Source: Microvirga sp.
Lineage (GTDB): Bacteria > Pseudomonadota > Alphaproteobacteria > Rhizobiales > Beijerinckiaceae
Assembly: GCA_029266525.1 (NCBI GenBank)
Contig: JAQSWQ010000033.1
Coordinates: 1 to 34,526 of the forward strand
Direction of reading: 5' to 3'
Length of the DNA: 34,526 bases
Positions 16,017 through 25,249 of the stretch are shown piece after piece; position 1 is the stretch's first letter, and each line of letters begins with the position of its first letter. The notes beneath the pieces were generated by a model. That model was given only the letters and a program-made list of their open reading frames with translations, was not told where the DNA came from and did not search any database. Made by a program: the position numbers and the translations under genes.

Positions 16017-16238
16017 ATGACCTCCAATCATGCTGCTGGCCTCGTTCTCGCGACGGCGTTGTGGGTCGGCCTCGGCGCCGCTGCGTTCCTCGGCGGCCCG
16101 GACAGGCCGGCGGGCGAGTTCTGGACCAGCACCAGCTCGGAGAAGATCGCGAGCCATCCGACGCTCGTCCGCGCCTCTTATGCGACGCGAGCAGCCGCCC
16201 GCCCCGAGGCCGGCCGCGCCCGCCTCGCCGCGCGCTGA
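16017..16238 (+). CDS. Small exported or membrane protein, function unknown
   Basis: A 73-residue protein starting at ATG 16017 with GGGAGA 6 bases upstream. A hydrophobic segment (AGLVLATALWVGLGAAAFLGG, residues 8-28) may be a signal anchor; the rest is polar and Arg/Ala-rich at the end. No family was recognised. It converges with yraN, with only 3 bases between the stops. With its neighbour it interrupts the rsmI-yraN-gshB neighbourhood. Confidence 0.5.
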   Translation: MTSNHAAGLVLATALWVGLGAAAFLGGPDRPAGEFWTSTSSEKIASHPTLVRASYATRAAARPEAGRARLAAR

Positions 16239-16241
16239 CGA

Positions 16242-16613
16242 TCACATCTCGATTTCGAACGCGCCCTCGACGTGCTTCGGCCAGCGCCGCGGCGCCACGA
16301 AGACGGCGTCGGCCCGCAGCGTGCGGTGCATCGCCCATGGATGGCGCGCGAGCCAGGCCCGCGCCGCGCGCGAGAAGCGTCGGCGCTTGGCGGAGCCGAT
16401 CGCCTCGAAGGCGAGCTCCATCTGGGGGCGGGCCTTGACTTCGACGAAGGCGACCGTCTCGCCCCGCGCGACGATCAGGTCGATCTCGCCGCCGTGCATG
16501 GCATAGCGTCGCGCGAGCGGGCGATAGCCCTTGAGCATCAGCGCCGCGAGGGCCTTCCATTCCGCGACATGGCCGCGGGCGAGCGAGAGATGGCGCTCCG
16601 CCGCGCTCCTCAC
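16242..16613 (-). CDS. yraN: YraN family (UPF0102) endonuclease-like protein
   Basis: A 123-residue protein with the restriction-endonuclease-like fold typical of UPF0102: [27 protein letters not shown] with Glu43, Asp45, Glu58 and Lys60 as the putative metal-binding and catalytic residues. Its cellular role is unresolved, with Holliday-junction or repair functions suggested for relatives. The start is GTG overlapping the rsmI stop as GTGA, so it is coupled to rsmI. Confidence 0.92.
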   Translation of the reverse strand: MRSAAERHLSLARGHVAEWKALAALMLKGYRPLARRYAMHGGEIDLIVARGETVAFVEVKARPQMELAFEAIGSAKRRRFSRAARAWLARHPWAMHRTLRADAVFVAPRRWPKHVEGAFEIEM

Positions 16614-17626
16614 GGCTTGTCCTTGGCCAAGGCGAGCGCGCGGGCATAGACCTCGCGCTTGGGCAGCCCGGCTTCGGCCGAAACCAGCGCCGCTGCGTCC
16701 TTGATCGAATGGCGCTGGAGCGCCGCCCGCAGCTTTTCGTCGAGCGCCGCGTCGGCCTCGGGTCCTGCGGCCTCAGCGCCCGCCTCGCCGATCAGCACCA
16801 CGATCTCGCCCTTCGGCGGGCCCTCCTGCGCGAACTGCGCCGCAAGCTCGGCCAAGGTTCCGCGCCGCACCGTTTCGAAGAGCTTGGTCAGTTCGCGCGC
16901 CATCACTGCCGGCCGGCCGCCGAGCACCTCGGCCGCGTCGGCAAGCATCTCGGGGAGGCGGTGCGGCGCCTCGTAAAGGATGAGCGTGCCTGGGATGACG
17001 GCGATCTCTTGCAGACGCGCCCGGCGCGCGCCGCTCTTCGGCGGCAAGAAGCCCTCGAAGAAGAAGCGGTCGGTCGGCAGGCCCGAGACGACGAGCGCCG
17101 TCAGCACGGCGGACGGTCCGGGAATCGGGGTGACCGGCAGCCCCTCGCCGATCGCGGCTTGGACGAGCTTGTAGCCGGGATCTGAGACGAGCGGCGTGCC
17201 GGCATCGGAGACCAAGGCCAGCGCTTGCCCCTGGCGCAGGCGATGGATCATCCGCTCGCGCACGGCCTCGTTCGAATGCTCGTTGTAGGTCACGAGCGGA
17301 GTGGTGATGCCGTAATGGGCAAGCAGCCGCTTCGTGACCCGGGTGTCCTCGGCGAGCACGGCCTCGGCCGCCGCGAGCACCGACAGCGCCCGGAAGGTCA
17401 CGTCGCGCAGGTTTCCGATCGGCGTCGCCACCACGTAAAGCCCAGCGCTCAGGGGCTCGGCTTCGGCGGCGAGCCCGAAGGCGGTGAAGACGCCCGGGCC
17501 TTGACGTGGCGCGGGCTTGCGGCTGCGGTTGTCGATCTCTTTCGCCATCGGCGCAGTTTCGCACGGGGACAACCCGGCGCGAACCCATTCTCCCAGGCTG
17601 CCGCGAGGAGTACGCTTCCTTGCCAT
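16610..17626 (-). CDS. rsmI: 16S rRNA (cytidine(1402)-2'-O)-methyltransferase
   Basis: RsmI methylates the 2'-O of C1402 in 16S rRNA using S-adenosylmethionine. Conserved stretches are [66 protein letters not shown] and [15 protein letters not shown]. The C-terminal part carries the short HTH-like segment with [13 protein letters not shown]. The start is uncertain: ATG 17626 follows GAGAAATT and gives a 338-residue protein with an N-terminal extension; ATG 17548 would give 312 residues, closer to the family's usual length, but lacks a clear ribosome-binding site. Divergent from the lipoprotein gene at 17691. Confidence 0.94.
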   Translation of the reverse strand: MARKRTPRGSLGEWVRAGLSPCETAPMAKEIDNRSRKPAPRQGPGVFTAFGLAAEAEPLSAGLYVVATPIGNLRDVTFRALSVLAAAEAVLAEDTRVTKRLLAHYGITTPLVTYNEHSNEAVRERMIHRLRQGQALALVSDAGTPLVSDPGYKLVQAAIGEGLPVTPIPGPSAVLTALVVSGLPTDRFFFEGFLPPKSGARRARLQEIAVIPGTLILYEAPHRLPEMLADAAEVLGGRPAVMARELTKLFETVRRGTLAELAAQFAQEGPPKGEIVVLIGEAGAEAAGPEADAALDEKLRAALQRHSIKDAAALVSAEAGLPKREVYARALALAKDKP

Positions 17627-17690
17627 AATTTCTCGACCTTTGCGGGTTTGAGTGCCCCGCAAAGGGCGGGACCAGGCCGATGGGGGCTTC

Positions 17691-18887
17691 ATGGCGGCGG
17701 TGACGGGCAGGCGGAGACGCCTCCTCAGCGGAGCGCTCGCGCTCGCGGCGCTCGGCCTCGGCGGCTGCATCGGCGGCGGATTGGGCGGCGTGGACGGGCC
17801 GCTCGCGCAGGCGCCGCCGCAGCCGGCGAATGACGGGCGCACCATCGGCAGGGGCTCGGTCAAGGTGGCGATGATCCTGCCTCTGACCGGTCAAGGGGCG
17901 GTTCCCGGAACTTCGCTGCGCAACGCCGCCGAGCTTGCCATCGCCGAGTTCCAGAATCCCGACCTCACCATCCTGGTCAAGGACGACCGCGGCAGCCCGG
18001 ACGGCGCGCGCCAGGCGGCCGAGGAGGCGCTTGCGGAAGGGGCGGAGCTGTTCATCGGCCCGCTCTTCGCCGGATCGGTCCAGGCCGCGGGCCAGGTCGC
18101 GAAGCAGGCCGGCAAGCCCGTCATCGCCTTCTCGACCGATTCCACCGTCGCGAGCCGGGGCGTCTATCTCTTGTCCTTCCTCGCCCAGGAGGAGGTCGAC
18201 CGGATCATCGGCTATGCCTCGGCTCAGGGGCGCCGCTCCTTTGCGGCGCTGGTGCCGGACAACACCTACGGCAACGTCGTCGAGGCGAGCTTCCGCGAGG
18301 CCGCGGCAAAGCGCGGCGCCCGCGTCGTCGCGATGGAGCGCTATTCGCCCGGCCAGGCGGCGGGCGCCGTGCAGCGCATCGCCCCGCTCGTCACCGGTCC
18401 GGGCGCCCAGGCCGACGCACTGTTCATTCCCGACACCGCCGAGGGCCTCGGCGACGTGGCGCAGGCGCTGCAGCAGGCGGGCTTCGACCCGCAGCGGGTG
18501 AAGCCGCTCGGCACCGGCGTGTGGAACGATCCGCGCGCCTTCCGCCATGCTTCGCTCCAGGGCGGCTGGTTCGCGGCGCCGGATTCGGGAGGCTTCAACG
18601 CCTTCGCGAACCGCTATCGGGCGAAGTTCAACGCAGATCCGACCCGCATCGCGACGCTCTCCTACGACGCGGTCTCGCTCGCCGCGGCGCTGGTGCGCAC
18701 GCAAGGATCGCAGCGCTTCACCGACGCCGTGCTGACCAACCCGGCGGGCTTCGCCGGCGCCGACGGCGTCTTCCGCTTCCGACCCGACGGCACCAACGAC
18801 CGGGCGCTCGCCGTGCTCGAGCTCCGCAACGGCGCCGCCGCTCCGGTCAGCCCGGCCCCGAAGACGCTCGCGCCTTCAGGGACTTGA
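17691..18887 (+). CDS. LpoA-like penicillin-binding protein activator (periplasmic-binding fold lipoprotein)
   Basis: A 398-residue lipoprotein: signal peptide with lipobox LGGC (Cys26), then a Leu/Ile/Val-binding-protein fold starting VKVAMILPLTGQGAVPGTSLRNAAELA. Other family parts are LVKDDRGSPDGARQAAEEAL, FIGPLFAGSVQAAGQVAKQAGKP and YDAVSLAAALVR. In this order such proteins are annotated as penicillin-binding protein activators because of similarity to the C-terminal half of LpoA, and they occur divergent from rsmI. A role in peptidoglycan synthesis is therefore probable but not shown. ATG 17691 is preferred over GTG 17652 because it places the signal peptide correctly. Confidence 0.85.
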   Translation: MAAVTGRRRRLLSGALALAALGLGGCIGGGLGGVDGPLAQAPPQPANDGRTIGRGSVKVAMILPLTGQGAVPGTSLRNAAELAIAEFQNPDLTILVKDDRGSPDGARQAAEEALAEGAELFIGPLFAGSVQAAGQVAKQAGKPVIAFSTDSTVASRGVYLLSFLAQEEVDRIIGYASAQGRRSFAALVPDNTYGNVVEASFREAAAKRGARVVAMERYSPGQAAGAVQRIAPLVTGPGAQADALFIPDTAEGLGDVAQALQQAGFDPQRVKPLGTGVWNDPRAFRHASLQGGWFAAPDSGGFNAFANRYRAKFNADPTRIATLSYDAVSLAAALVRTQGSQRFTDAVLTNPAGFAGADGVFRFRPDGTNDRALAVLELRNGAAAPVSPAPKTLAPSGT

Positions 18888-18915
18888 TTACGCCCTTCGC
18901 GCAAGCCGGAAGAAG

Positions 18916-19992
18916 CTACTCCGCCGCCTCGGCCCGCGCCGCCTCGCGGGCCGCACGCAAGAAGCCGTCGACCTGCGCCTCGGTGGTGCAGAAGGCCGTC
19001 ACGAGCCGGACCAGCACCTCGTCCGAGCGAACCCGCTCGCCGTCGCGCAGGCTGAGTTCCGACCAGGGGTGATAGACGGCGCCCGCGGCCTTGAGCTTGG
19101 CGTCGAGAGCGCGTGGCAGGATCGGGAAGACCTCGTTCGCCTCGACGGCCCAAGCGAGCCGCACGCCCGGCAGCGCCGTGAGCCCTTCCGCAAGCCGCGT
19201 CGCCATCGCGTTGGCGTGGCGGGCATTGGCGAGCCAGTGGTCGTCGGCGAAGTAGCCCTCGAGCTGCGCCGCGATCAGCCGCCCTTTCGAAAGAAGGTGG
19301 CCGCCGCGCTTGCGGCGGTAGGCGAGCGTCTCGGCGGCTTGTCCGTCGAAGGCGAGGATCGCCTCGGCCGCGAGGCAGCCGTTCTTGGTCGCGCCGAAGC
19401 TCAGGACGTCGACGCCGCTCTTCCAGGTCATCTCGGCCGGCGTGCATCCCAGGCGCACGAGCGCGTTCGCGAAGCGCGCCCCGTCCATGTGCAGCTTCAT
19501 CCCGCTTCGATGCGCGATGCCGGCGAGCGCCGCGACCTCGGCCGGCGTGTAGACGAGCCCGCATTCGGTTGCCTGCGAGATCGAGAGCCCGCGCGGCGGC
19601 ATCTGCTTCACGTGGTTCGGCAGCCCGGCGAGGAAGCTCTCGAGCGTCGAAGGCGCGATCTTCGCGCCTACTCCCTCGAGCCCGGCCATCTTGGCGCCGT
19701 GCATGTAGAATTCGGGCGCGCCGCATTCGTCGTCGATGACATGCGCCTCGCGGTGCGAGATCGCGAGCCCGAAGGGGGGCACGATCGCCGCGAGCGCGAG
19801 CGCATTGGCGCCGGTGCCGGTGGGCACGAGGAACACCGCCACCTCATGCTCGAACAATTCGCAGAAGCGGCGCTCGATCGCCCGCGTCAGCGGGTCGGCG
19901 CCGTAGGCGGGGAGGGGACCCTCATTCGCCCTGACCAGGGCCTGAAGCACCGGCGGGCTCGCGCCCATGATGTTGTCCGAGGCGAAGTTCAT
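18916..19992 (-). CDS. Low-specificity threonine aldolase
   Basis: A 358-residue PLP-dependent aldolase that splits threonine or related beta-hydroxy amino acids into glycine and an aldehyde. MNFASDNIMGASPPVLQAL opens the protein; FLVPTGTGANALAL and HMDGARFANALVRLG are conserved, and the PLP lysine is Lys203 in SFGATKNGC. The ATG at 19992 has AAGGA 8 bases upstream; another ATG at 20001 adds three residues. It is divergent from the acyltransferase gene, about 60 bases apart. Confidence 0.92.
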   Translation of the reverse strand: MNFASDNIMGASPPVLQALVRANEGPLPAYGADPLTRAIERRFCELFEHEVAVFLVPTGTGANALALAAIVPPFGLAISHREAHVIDDECGAPEFYMHGAKMAGLEGVGAKIAPSTLESFLAGLPNHVKQMPPRGLSISQATECGLVYTPAEVAALAGIAHRSGMKLHMDGARFANALVRLGCTPAEMTWKSGVDVLSFGATKNGCLAAEAILAFDGQAAETLAYRRKRGGHLLSKGRLIAAQLEGYFADDHWLANARHANAMATRLAEGLTALPGVRLAWAVEANEVFPILPRALDAKLKAAGAVYHPWSELSLRDGERVRSDEVLVRLVTAFCTTEAQVDGFLRAAREAARAEAAE

Positions 19993-20056
19993 GCGGGGCA
20001 TCCTTGGCGCCCCATCGAGCGCGCCCGCGCCACCCTGTCAAGACAGCGCCCCGGCC

Positions 20057-21220
20057 ATGGCGATGGTGCGCTCGCCTGGAGTCTCGGCTAAGACGCGCCG
20101 TCCCCTCAGCGCGTCTCACTTGCCCAAGCTCGTCCTTCTCCAGCTGTTGCGCGCGCTCGCGGCGCTGTCCGTCGCGATGCTGCACGCCCAGCACGACGCC
20201 GCGGCGCTCGCCGAGCGGACCGGCCGCGCTTTCGCGCCGCTCACCGCGTTCCCGTGGGAGGCCGGCGTCGACGTGTTCTTCGTCATCTCCGGCTTCATCA
20301 TGGTCCACGCCTCGGCGCGGTTGTTCGGCACGGCCGAGGGACGCCGGGTCTTCCTTGCGCGCCGGATCGCGCGGATCGTGCCGATCTACTGGGCCGTTAC
20401 CACGCTCTACCTCGCGATCGCGCTCGCCGCGCCGGCGCTGCTCAATGTCGAGTTCATCGGCTGGGAGCGCGTCCTCGCCTCCTACCTCTTCATCCCGCTC
20501 GCGAGGCCCGACGGGGTCGTGCAGCCGCTTTACGGGCTCGGCTGGACGCTGAACTACGAGATGTTCTTCTACGCGCTGTTCGCGCTTGCGATCGTGCGGC
20601 CGCGGTGGCGCGCCGTGCTCGGCCTTGCGGCGGCGCTGATCGGGCTCGTGATCGTCGGCCGCCTGTTCTACCAGCTGCCGCAGCCATTGGGCTTCTGGAC
20701 CGATCCGATCATCCTGGAGTTCGTCTACGGCATGGGGCTCGCGCTGTTGCATGCGCAAGGCGCGCGGCTTGGCGGCTCGGCGCGGGCGCTGCTCGCGGCC
20801 GGCGCGGTGATCGTGCTGACCCTGGCGCTCGCCCTGCCGCTCTCGCCCCAGGAGATCCTCGCCTACCGCTCGCTCCTCTTCGGCGTCCCGGCCGCGATGC
20901 TCGTCGCCGCCGTCGCTTTCGGCGGAGAGCGTGCGGAGGAGGGCCGTCTCGCGCGGATGGGCGCGGCGATCGGCGACGCGTCCTACGCGCTCTACCTGAT
21001 CCACCCCTTCGTGATCCGCGCCGGGCGCGAGCTTGCCCTGCGCAGCGGGCTCGCGATCGGTCCGTGGCTCTTCATCGCGCTCGCGCTCGCCGCCGCGATC
21101 GCTGCCTCGCTTTTGGTCTATCGCCTGTTCGAGCGTCCGCTCACGACACGCCTGCGAGCACGGCTGGAGGGCGGCCGTGCTGCATCGGCAGGCGTCGCGG
21201 TCTATAGAAGCCGACACTGA
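20057..21220 (+). CDS. Acyltransferase 3 family membrane protein
   Basis: A membrane protein of about 387 residues with around ten transmembrane helices and the acyltransferase-3 pattern: [20 protein letters not shown] with the catalytic His, [30 protein letters not shown], and [14 protein letters not shown] near the end. Relatives O-acetylate exopolysaccharide, lipopolysaccharide or other envelope sugars; the acceptor is not known here and no glycan gene cluster surrounds it. The start is uncertain: ATG 20057 lacks a clear ribosome-binding site, and TTG 20118 would give the usual short N-terminus. Confidence 0.87.
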   Translation: MAMVRSPGVSAKTRRPLSASHLPKLVLLQLLRALAALSVAMLHAQHDAAALAERTGRAFAPLTAFPWEAGVDVFFVISGFIMVHASARLFGTAEGRRVFLARRIARIVPIYWAVTTLYLAIALAAPALLNVEFIGWERVLASYLFIPLARPDGVVQPLYGLGWTLNYEMFFYALFALAIVRPRWRAVLGLAAALIGLVIVGRLFYQLPQPLGFWTDPIILEFVYGMGLALLHAQGARLGGSARALLAAGAVIVLTLALALPLSPQEILAYRSLLFGVPAAMLVAAVAFGGERAEEGRLARMGAAIGDASYALYLIHPFVIRAGRELALRSGLAIGPWLFIALALAAAIAASLLVYRLFERPLTTRLRARLEGGRAASAGVAVYRSRH

Positions 21221-21235
21221 ACCCGGGAGCGCCCC

Positions 21236-22711
21236 ATGAACGCACGCGACGAACGGCGCATCGCCGCCGCGACACCGCTCTACCTCAACCTCGTCGGCGG
21301 CAAGCGCGTGCCGGCCGCCGACGACCGCACGATCGACGTGGTCTGCCCATCGGACGGCACTCTCTTCGCCGCGATCGCCCGCTCCGGCGCCGCCGATGTC
21401 GACGCCGCGGTGAAGGCCGCGCGCGCCGCCTTCGAGGGCGCCTGGGGCCGGCTCACCGCGACCGAGCGCGGGCGGCTCCTGATGAAGCTCGCCGACGCCG
21501 TCGCCGCGCGCGTGGACGAGCTCGGCACGCTCGAGTCGCAGGACACCGGCAAGCCGATCAGCCAGGGCCGCGCCGACATGGTCGCGACAGCCCGCTATTT
21601 CGAGTTCTACGGCTCGGCCGCCGACAAGGTGCACGGCGAGACGATCCCCTTCCTCAACGGCTACACGGTCGCAGTGGTGCGCGATCCGCACGGGGTCACC
21701 GGCCACATCGTTCCGTGGAACTACCCGGCGCAGATCTTCGGGCGCTCGGTCGGGGCATCGCTTGCCTGCGGCAACGCCTGCGTCGTGAAGCCCGCCGAGG
21801 ACGCCGGGCTCTCGCTGATCCGCATCGCCGAGCTCGCCTTGGAGGTCGGCTTTCCGGAGGGCGCGCTCAACGTCGTCTCCGGTCTCGGCGAGGAGGCGGG
21901 CGCGGCGCTCGCGAGCCACCCCGGCATCGATTTCATCTCGTTCACCGGGAGCCCCGAGGTCGGGACGCTGATCCAGGCTGCGGCGGCCAGGAACCATATC
22001 GGCTGCACCCTCGAACTCGGCGGAAAATCGCCGCAGCTCGTGTTCGCCGACGCCGATCTCGGCGAGGCGGCTCCGGTGCTGGTCAAGGCGATCGTCCAGA
22101 ACGGCGGCCAGACCTGCTCGGCCGGAAGCCGCCTCCTGGTCGAGCGCCCGGCCTACGACGACGTGGTCGGCGCCGTCGCCGAGCGCTTCGCCAAGGTCAC
22201 GGCCGGGCCGCACGACCGCGACCTCGACATGGGGGCGATGGTCAACGCCGACCAGAAGCGGCGGGTCGAGGGCTTCGCGGCCCGCGCCCGCGAGGCCGGC
22301 GTGCCGATGATCGCGGAAGGGCGCGTCGTCGCGGACGCGCCGAAGGGCGGCTACTACGTCAAGCCGACGCTGTTCGGCCCGGTGCCGCGCGGCAACGATC
22401 TTGCCTGCGAGGAGGTGTTCGGGCCGGTCCTCTCGGTGATCCCGTTCGAGGACGAGGCCGACGCGATCCGGCTTGCCAACGGCACGCCCTACGGCCTCGT
22501 CGCCGGCGTCTGGACGGGCGACGCGCGTCGATCGATGCGGGTCGCGCGCGCCATGCGCTGCGGCCAGGTCTTCGTCAACGCCTACGGCGCCGGCGGCGGC
22601 ATCGAGCTCCCGTTCGGCGGCGTCAAGAAGTCGGGCCACGGTCGCGAGAAGGGCTTCGAGGCGCTCTACGAGTTCTCCGCGTCGAAGACCATCGTGGTGA
22701 ACCACGGCTAG
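21236..22711 (+). CDS. NAD(P)-dependent aldehyde dehydrogenase
   Basis: A 491-residue aldehyde dehydrogenase with all catalytic parts: Asn162 in VPWNYPAQ, Lys185 in VVKPAEDAG, Glu260 in LELGGKSPQ and Cys294 in [11 protein letters not shown]. The C-terminal motif [17 protein letters not shown] is of the betaine-aldehyde/gamma-aminobutyraldehyde type, but the natural aldehyde cannot be fixed. It starts 15 bases after the acyltransferase stop. Five bases separate its stop from the GTG of higB. Confidence 0.93.
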   Translation: MNARDERRIAAATPLYLNLVGGKRVPAADDRTIDVVCPSDGTLFAAIARSGAADVDAAVKAARAAFEGAWGRLTATERGRLLMKLADAVAARVDELGTLESQDTGKPISQGRADMVATARYFEFYGSAADKVHGETIPFLNGYTVAVVRDPHGVTGHIVPWNYPAQIFGRSVGASLACGNACVVKPAEDAGLSLIRIAELALEVGFPEGALNVVSGLGEEAGAALASHPGIDFISFTGSPEVGTLIQAAAARNHIGCTLELGGKSPQLVFADADLGEAAPVLVKAIVQNGGQTCSAGSRLLVERPAYDDVVGAVAERFAKVTAGPHDRDLDMGAMVNADQKRRVEGFAARAREAGVPMIAEGRVVADAPKGGYYVKPTLFGPVPRGNDLACEEVFGPVLSVIPFEDEADAIRLANGTPYGLVAGVWTGDARRSMRVARAMRCGQVFVNAYGAGGGIELPFGGVKKSGHGREKGFEALYEFSASKTIVVNHG

Positions 22712-22716
22712 GCCGG

Positions 22717-23004
22717 GTGCCGATCCGGAGCTACCGCGGAAAGTGGGCGGAGGCGATCCATGACGGCCGCGCCCGTCCGAAAGGCTTCCCGGCCGATTTG
22801 GTCCACATGGCCCGCCGGCGGCTCGTGCAATTGAACCGGGCCGCGCATCTTGACGACCTCCGCGTCCCGCCCGGCAATCGGCTCGAGGTCTTGCGCGGTA
22901 ATCTCGCTGGGCGTTATTCCATCAGGATCAACGACCAATGGCGGATCGTCTTCCGCTGGACGGCTGAAGGTCCCTCGGATGTCGAGATCGTCGACTACCA
23001 CTGA
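22717..23004 (+). CDS. higB: HigB/RelE-type toxin
   Basis: A 95-residue ribosome-dependent mRNA interferase of the HigB family. Diagnostic stretches are [34 protein letters not shown] and [18 protein letters not shown] followed by VEIVDYH at the end. Start is GTG at 22717, five bases after the aldehyde dehydrogenase stop. It precedes its antitoxin and overlaps it by 26 bases, the normal higBA order. The sequence is intact. Confidence 0.9.
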   Translation: MPIRSYRGKWAEAIHDGRARPKGFPADLVHMARRRLVQLNRAAHLDDLRVPPGNRLEVLRGNLAGRYSIRINDQWRIVFRWTAEGPSDVEIVDYH

Positions 23005-23332
23005 CCAGCACGAGGGCGGTTCGGAAGGTGAAGGCAAGCTCCCGCCGATTCATCCGGGCGAGTTCCTTCGCGAGGATTTCCTGGTACCGCTCGGCATGAG
23101 TGCGGCAGAGCTCGCCAAGGCCTGCGGCTTGGAGCCTGCAGCGCTCGAGGCCATCGTCCGCGAGAGTGCACCGGTTACGGCGGAGGTGGCGCTGCGCCTC
23201 GCCCGTTACTGGGGAACATCGGTGGAGCTTTGGACGGGGTGGCAGATGCAGTTCGACATTGAATCCGCTCAGGATCGCTTGGAAACGGAACTCCAACTGA
23301 TCACCCCCCATCCTCGCGCTGCCGCGGAGTAG
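22979..23332 (+). CDS. higA: HigA-type antitoxin, helix-turn-helix
   Basis: A 117-residue antitoxin of the HigA/VapI type. After a polar 25-residue leader the family pattern [19 protein letters not shown] begins, then the HTH region [18 protein letters not shown] and [30 protein letters not shown]. The ATG at 22979 lies inside higB and has GAAGG 8 bases before it. The N-terminal leader is longer than usual. It would neutralise HigB and repress the operon. The downstream dehydrogenase ATG is only 4 bases after the stop. Confidence 0.88.
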   Translation: MSRSSTTTDQHEGGSEGEGKLPPIHPGEFLREDFLVPLGMSAAELAKACGLEPAALEAIVRESAPVTAEVALRLARYWGTSVELWTGWQMQFDIESAQDRLETELQLITPHPRAAAE

Positions 23333-23336
23333 ACCG

Positions 23337-24083
23337 ATGCGCCTTCAAGGAAAGACGGCTCTCGTCACCGGCTCCGCGCAGGGCTTCGGGCTCGGCATCG
23401 CCGAGACCTTCGCGCGCGAGGGCGCCAAGGTGGCGCTCGTCGACCTCAACGGTGCAGCCGCGAAGGAGGCGGCCGCGAAGGTCGGGCAGGGATCGATCGC
23501 GCTCGCCTGCGACGTGGCGAAGGGCGCCGAGGTCGAGCGGGCCGTGAAGGAGGCGATCGGCGCGCTCGGGCACATCGACATCGTGGTCAACAACGCCGGC
23601 ACGAGCCACCGCAACCAGCCCATGCTCGACGTCTCCGAGGAGGAGTACGACCGCGTCTTCGCCGTGAACGTGAAGTCGATCTACCTCATGGCCAAGGCGA
23701 CCGTGCCGCATATGCGCGGGCGCGGCGGCGGCGTCATCCTCAACATCGGCTCGACCGCCGGCATCCGGCCCCGCCCGGGTCTTGCCTGGTACAACGCCAC
23801 CAAAGGCGCGGTGAACCTCCTCTCGAAGTCCATGGCCGTCGAGCTCGCGCCGGACCGCATCCGGGTCAACTGCATCGCGCCGGTCGCCGGCGAGACGCCG
23901 CTGCTCGCGACCTTCATGGGCGAGGACACGCCGGAGAAGCGCGCCGCCTTCAAGGCGACGATCCCGTGGGGACGCTTCTCGACACCCGAGGATATTGCCA
24001 ACGCCGCCCTGTTCCTGTGCTCGGACGAGTCCGAGATGGTGACCGGCGCGGTGCTCACGGTCGACGGCGGGCGCTGCATCTAA
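23337..24083 (+). CDS. Short-chain dehydrogenase/reductase family oxidoreductase
   Basis: A 248-residue classical SDR. The cofactor motif TGSAQGFGLG starts at residue 11, NNAG is at 85-88, and the catalytic triad is Ser139, Tyr152 and Lys156 (WYNATKGAV). The C-terminus SDESEMVTGAVLTVDGGRCI is typical. Asp36 after the second strand (ALVDLN) suggests a preference for NAD over NADP. The substrate is unknown; glucose 1-dehydrogenase and 3-ketoacyl reductase relatives look similar. GGAG at the end of higA may serve as its ribosome-binding site. Confidence 0.92.
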   Translation: MRLQGKTALVTGSAQGFGLGIAETFAREGAKVALVDLNGAAAKEAAAKVGQGSIALACDVAKGAEVERAVKEAIGALGHIDIVVNNAGTSHRNQPMLDVSEEEYDRVFAVNVKSIYLMAKATVPHMRGRGGGVILNIGSTAGIRPRPGLAWYNATKGAVNLLSKSMAVELAPDRIRVNCIAPVAGETPLLATFMGEDTPEKRAAFKATIPWGRFSTPEDIANAALFLCSDESEMVTGAVLTVDGGRCI

Positions 24084-24153
24084 GGCCTGGCACGCGACAC
24101 CGCGGAGCCTTGGCCTGCTCCGGGCAGACATGCCGACCGGAAGAGGGTCCGGG

Positions 24154-25176
24154 CTATGCAGACGGGGTCTCGTCGACGCCTCGCTTGCGCCGGCTCTTGC
24201 GTCCCCGCATTCTCCCGCGGCCATCCCCAGCAGCATCCTCCCCGGGCGCGTCCTCCGGCTCGTACTCGCTCGGAAGCTCTGCGACACCCTCGGGACCAGT
24301 TCCGCCTCCGGCGAGGCTCTCCAATGTCCGGTGGATGCGCGTGATGAACTCGGGAACATCGGCGGGAGGCAGCGTGCCGGTGCTGAAGTAGCCGGTCACG
24401 ATCTCCACCGTGTGGCGGAGGAGCGCTCCGGTCTCCGGCGGCGGCTCCGGGGCAACCGGCAGCATCCCGAGCTCAGCGGAAGCCTGCTCGGAGAAGCTGG
24501 CGAAGCTCGCGCCATCGATCGCCGCGTCCAGCAGCTCCGGTCCTCGGTCGCCATCCATCGCAACGCGTGCCGGCCCGGCGGGTGCGGCCTGCAATCCGCT
24601 TAGAAACGTGGCGTGATAGCCCGCGATGATTTCCGCCACCAGCACCGTCCTGCCGTTGACGATCTTGCGCTCCGGGCCGTTGATGATCTCGCGGGCACCC
24701 ACGGGGTCGTCGACGGAGCCGCCGAAGTAGCGCGCGAGGGTTTGGCGGCGACCACGCCGGTCCGCCCGAAACCAGCCCTCTGTCATGCCGACGAACATGA
24801 TGGCGGCGGCGTAGTCGGCTCTCAGCGCCAGGTCCGGATTGGCGACAAGGTTGACCCCGAGATAGGCGCCCGCCCGATCGTAGTTGTCGCGCCACGTCAG
24901 CTGGACGTAGCCGCGGCCGTAATACGGATAATAGCGCAGGTTCCGTCGCCGCCATTCCTCCGACAGCCAAAAGGCCTCCCGCACCGGCTGCATCGTCCGG
25001 GCCGTTTCGTGGAAGGCAGTCGCCAGCATATAGGCGAGCCATCGCTCGTCGCCGTTGGGCGCGCGGGCCTCCCAGTCATCGAGGATCGCGTTCAGCCCGT
25101 CGACCTGACGCTGCGTGAAACGGCCGCCGAACAGCGGCTTCACCACATTGAAGAAGGTCCTGCGGTCGATCGCCAT
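24154..25176 (-). CDS. GH19-type lysozyme/endolysin with C-terminal MucR/Ros-like helical domain
   Basis: A 340-residue protein. Residues 1-200 look like a glycoside hydrolase 19-type muramidase or chitinase: LATAFHETARTMQPVREAFW places the likely catalytic Glu at 57, and YYPYYGRGYVQLTWRDNYDRAG is the characteristic substrate-cleft motif. After a Pro-rich linker, residues 251-290 (LLRHTVEIVTGYF, LPPADVPEFITRIHRTLESL) match the helical N-terminal part of MucR/Ros regulators. The Cys2His2 zinc finger that should follow in MucR is missing; instead there is an acidic stretch and a basic tail RGRKSRRKRG. No signal peptide is present, so export would need another route. No other phage gene surrounds it. 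Confidence 0.8.
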   Translation of the reverse strand: MAIDRRTFFNVVKPLFGGRFTQRQVDGLNAILDDWEARAPNGDERWLAYMLATAFHETARTMQPVREAFWLSEEWRRRNLRYYPYYGRGYVQLTWRDNYDRAGAYLGVNLVANPDLALRADYAAAIMFVGMTEGWFRADRRGRRQTLARYFGGSVDDPVGAREIINGPERKIVNGRTVLVAEIIAGYHATFLSGLQAAPAGPARVAMDGDRGPELLDAAIDGASFASFSEQASAELGMLPVAPEPPPETGALLRHTVEIVTGYFSTGTLPPADVPEFITRIHRTLESLAGGGTGPEGVAELPSEYEPEDAPGEDAAGDGRGRMRGRKSRRKRGVDETPSA

Positions 25177-25249
25177 CTGTTAGCCCCCCTCGGACAGGGC
25201 CGCGACGGGCCCGCGACCGCCAACTGGTTCCGCCGGCGGACCGGCGCCG

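Noticed and set aside
16773-18704. A long minus-strand frame running through rsmI and the LpoA-like gene
   Set aside because: It is out of frame with rsmI and antisense to the lipoprotein; both real genes have clear motifs.
19922-22705. A 927-codon open frame opposite the acyltransferase and aldehyde dehydrogenase
   Set aside because: It spans two well-supported genes on the other strand and shows only charged low-complexity sequence.
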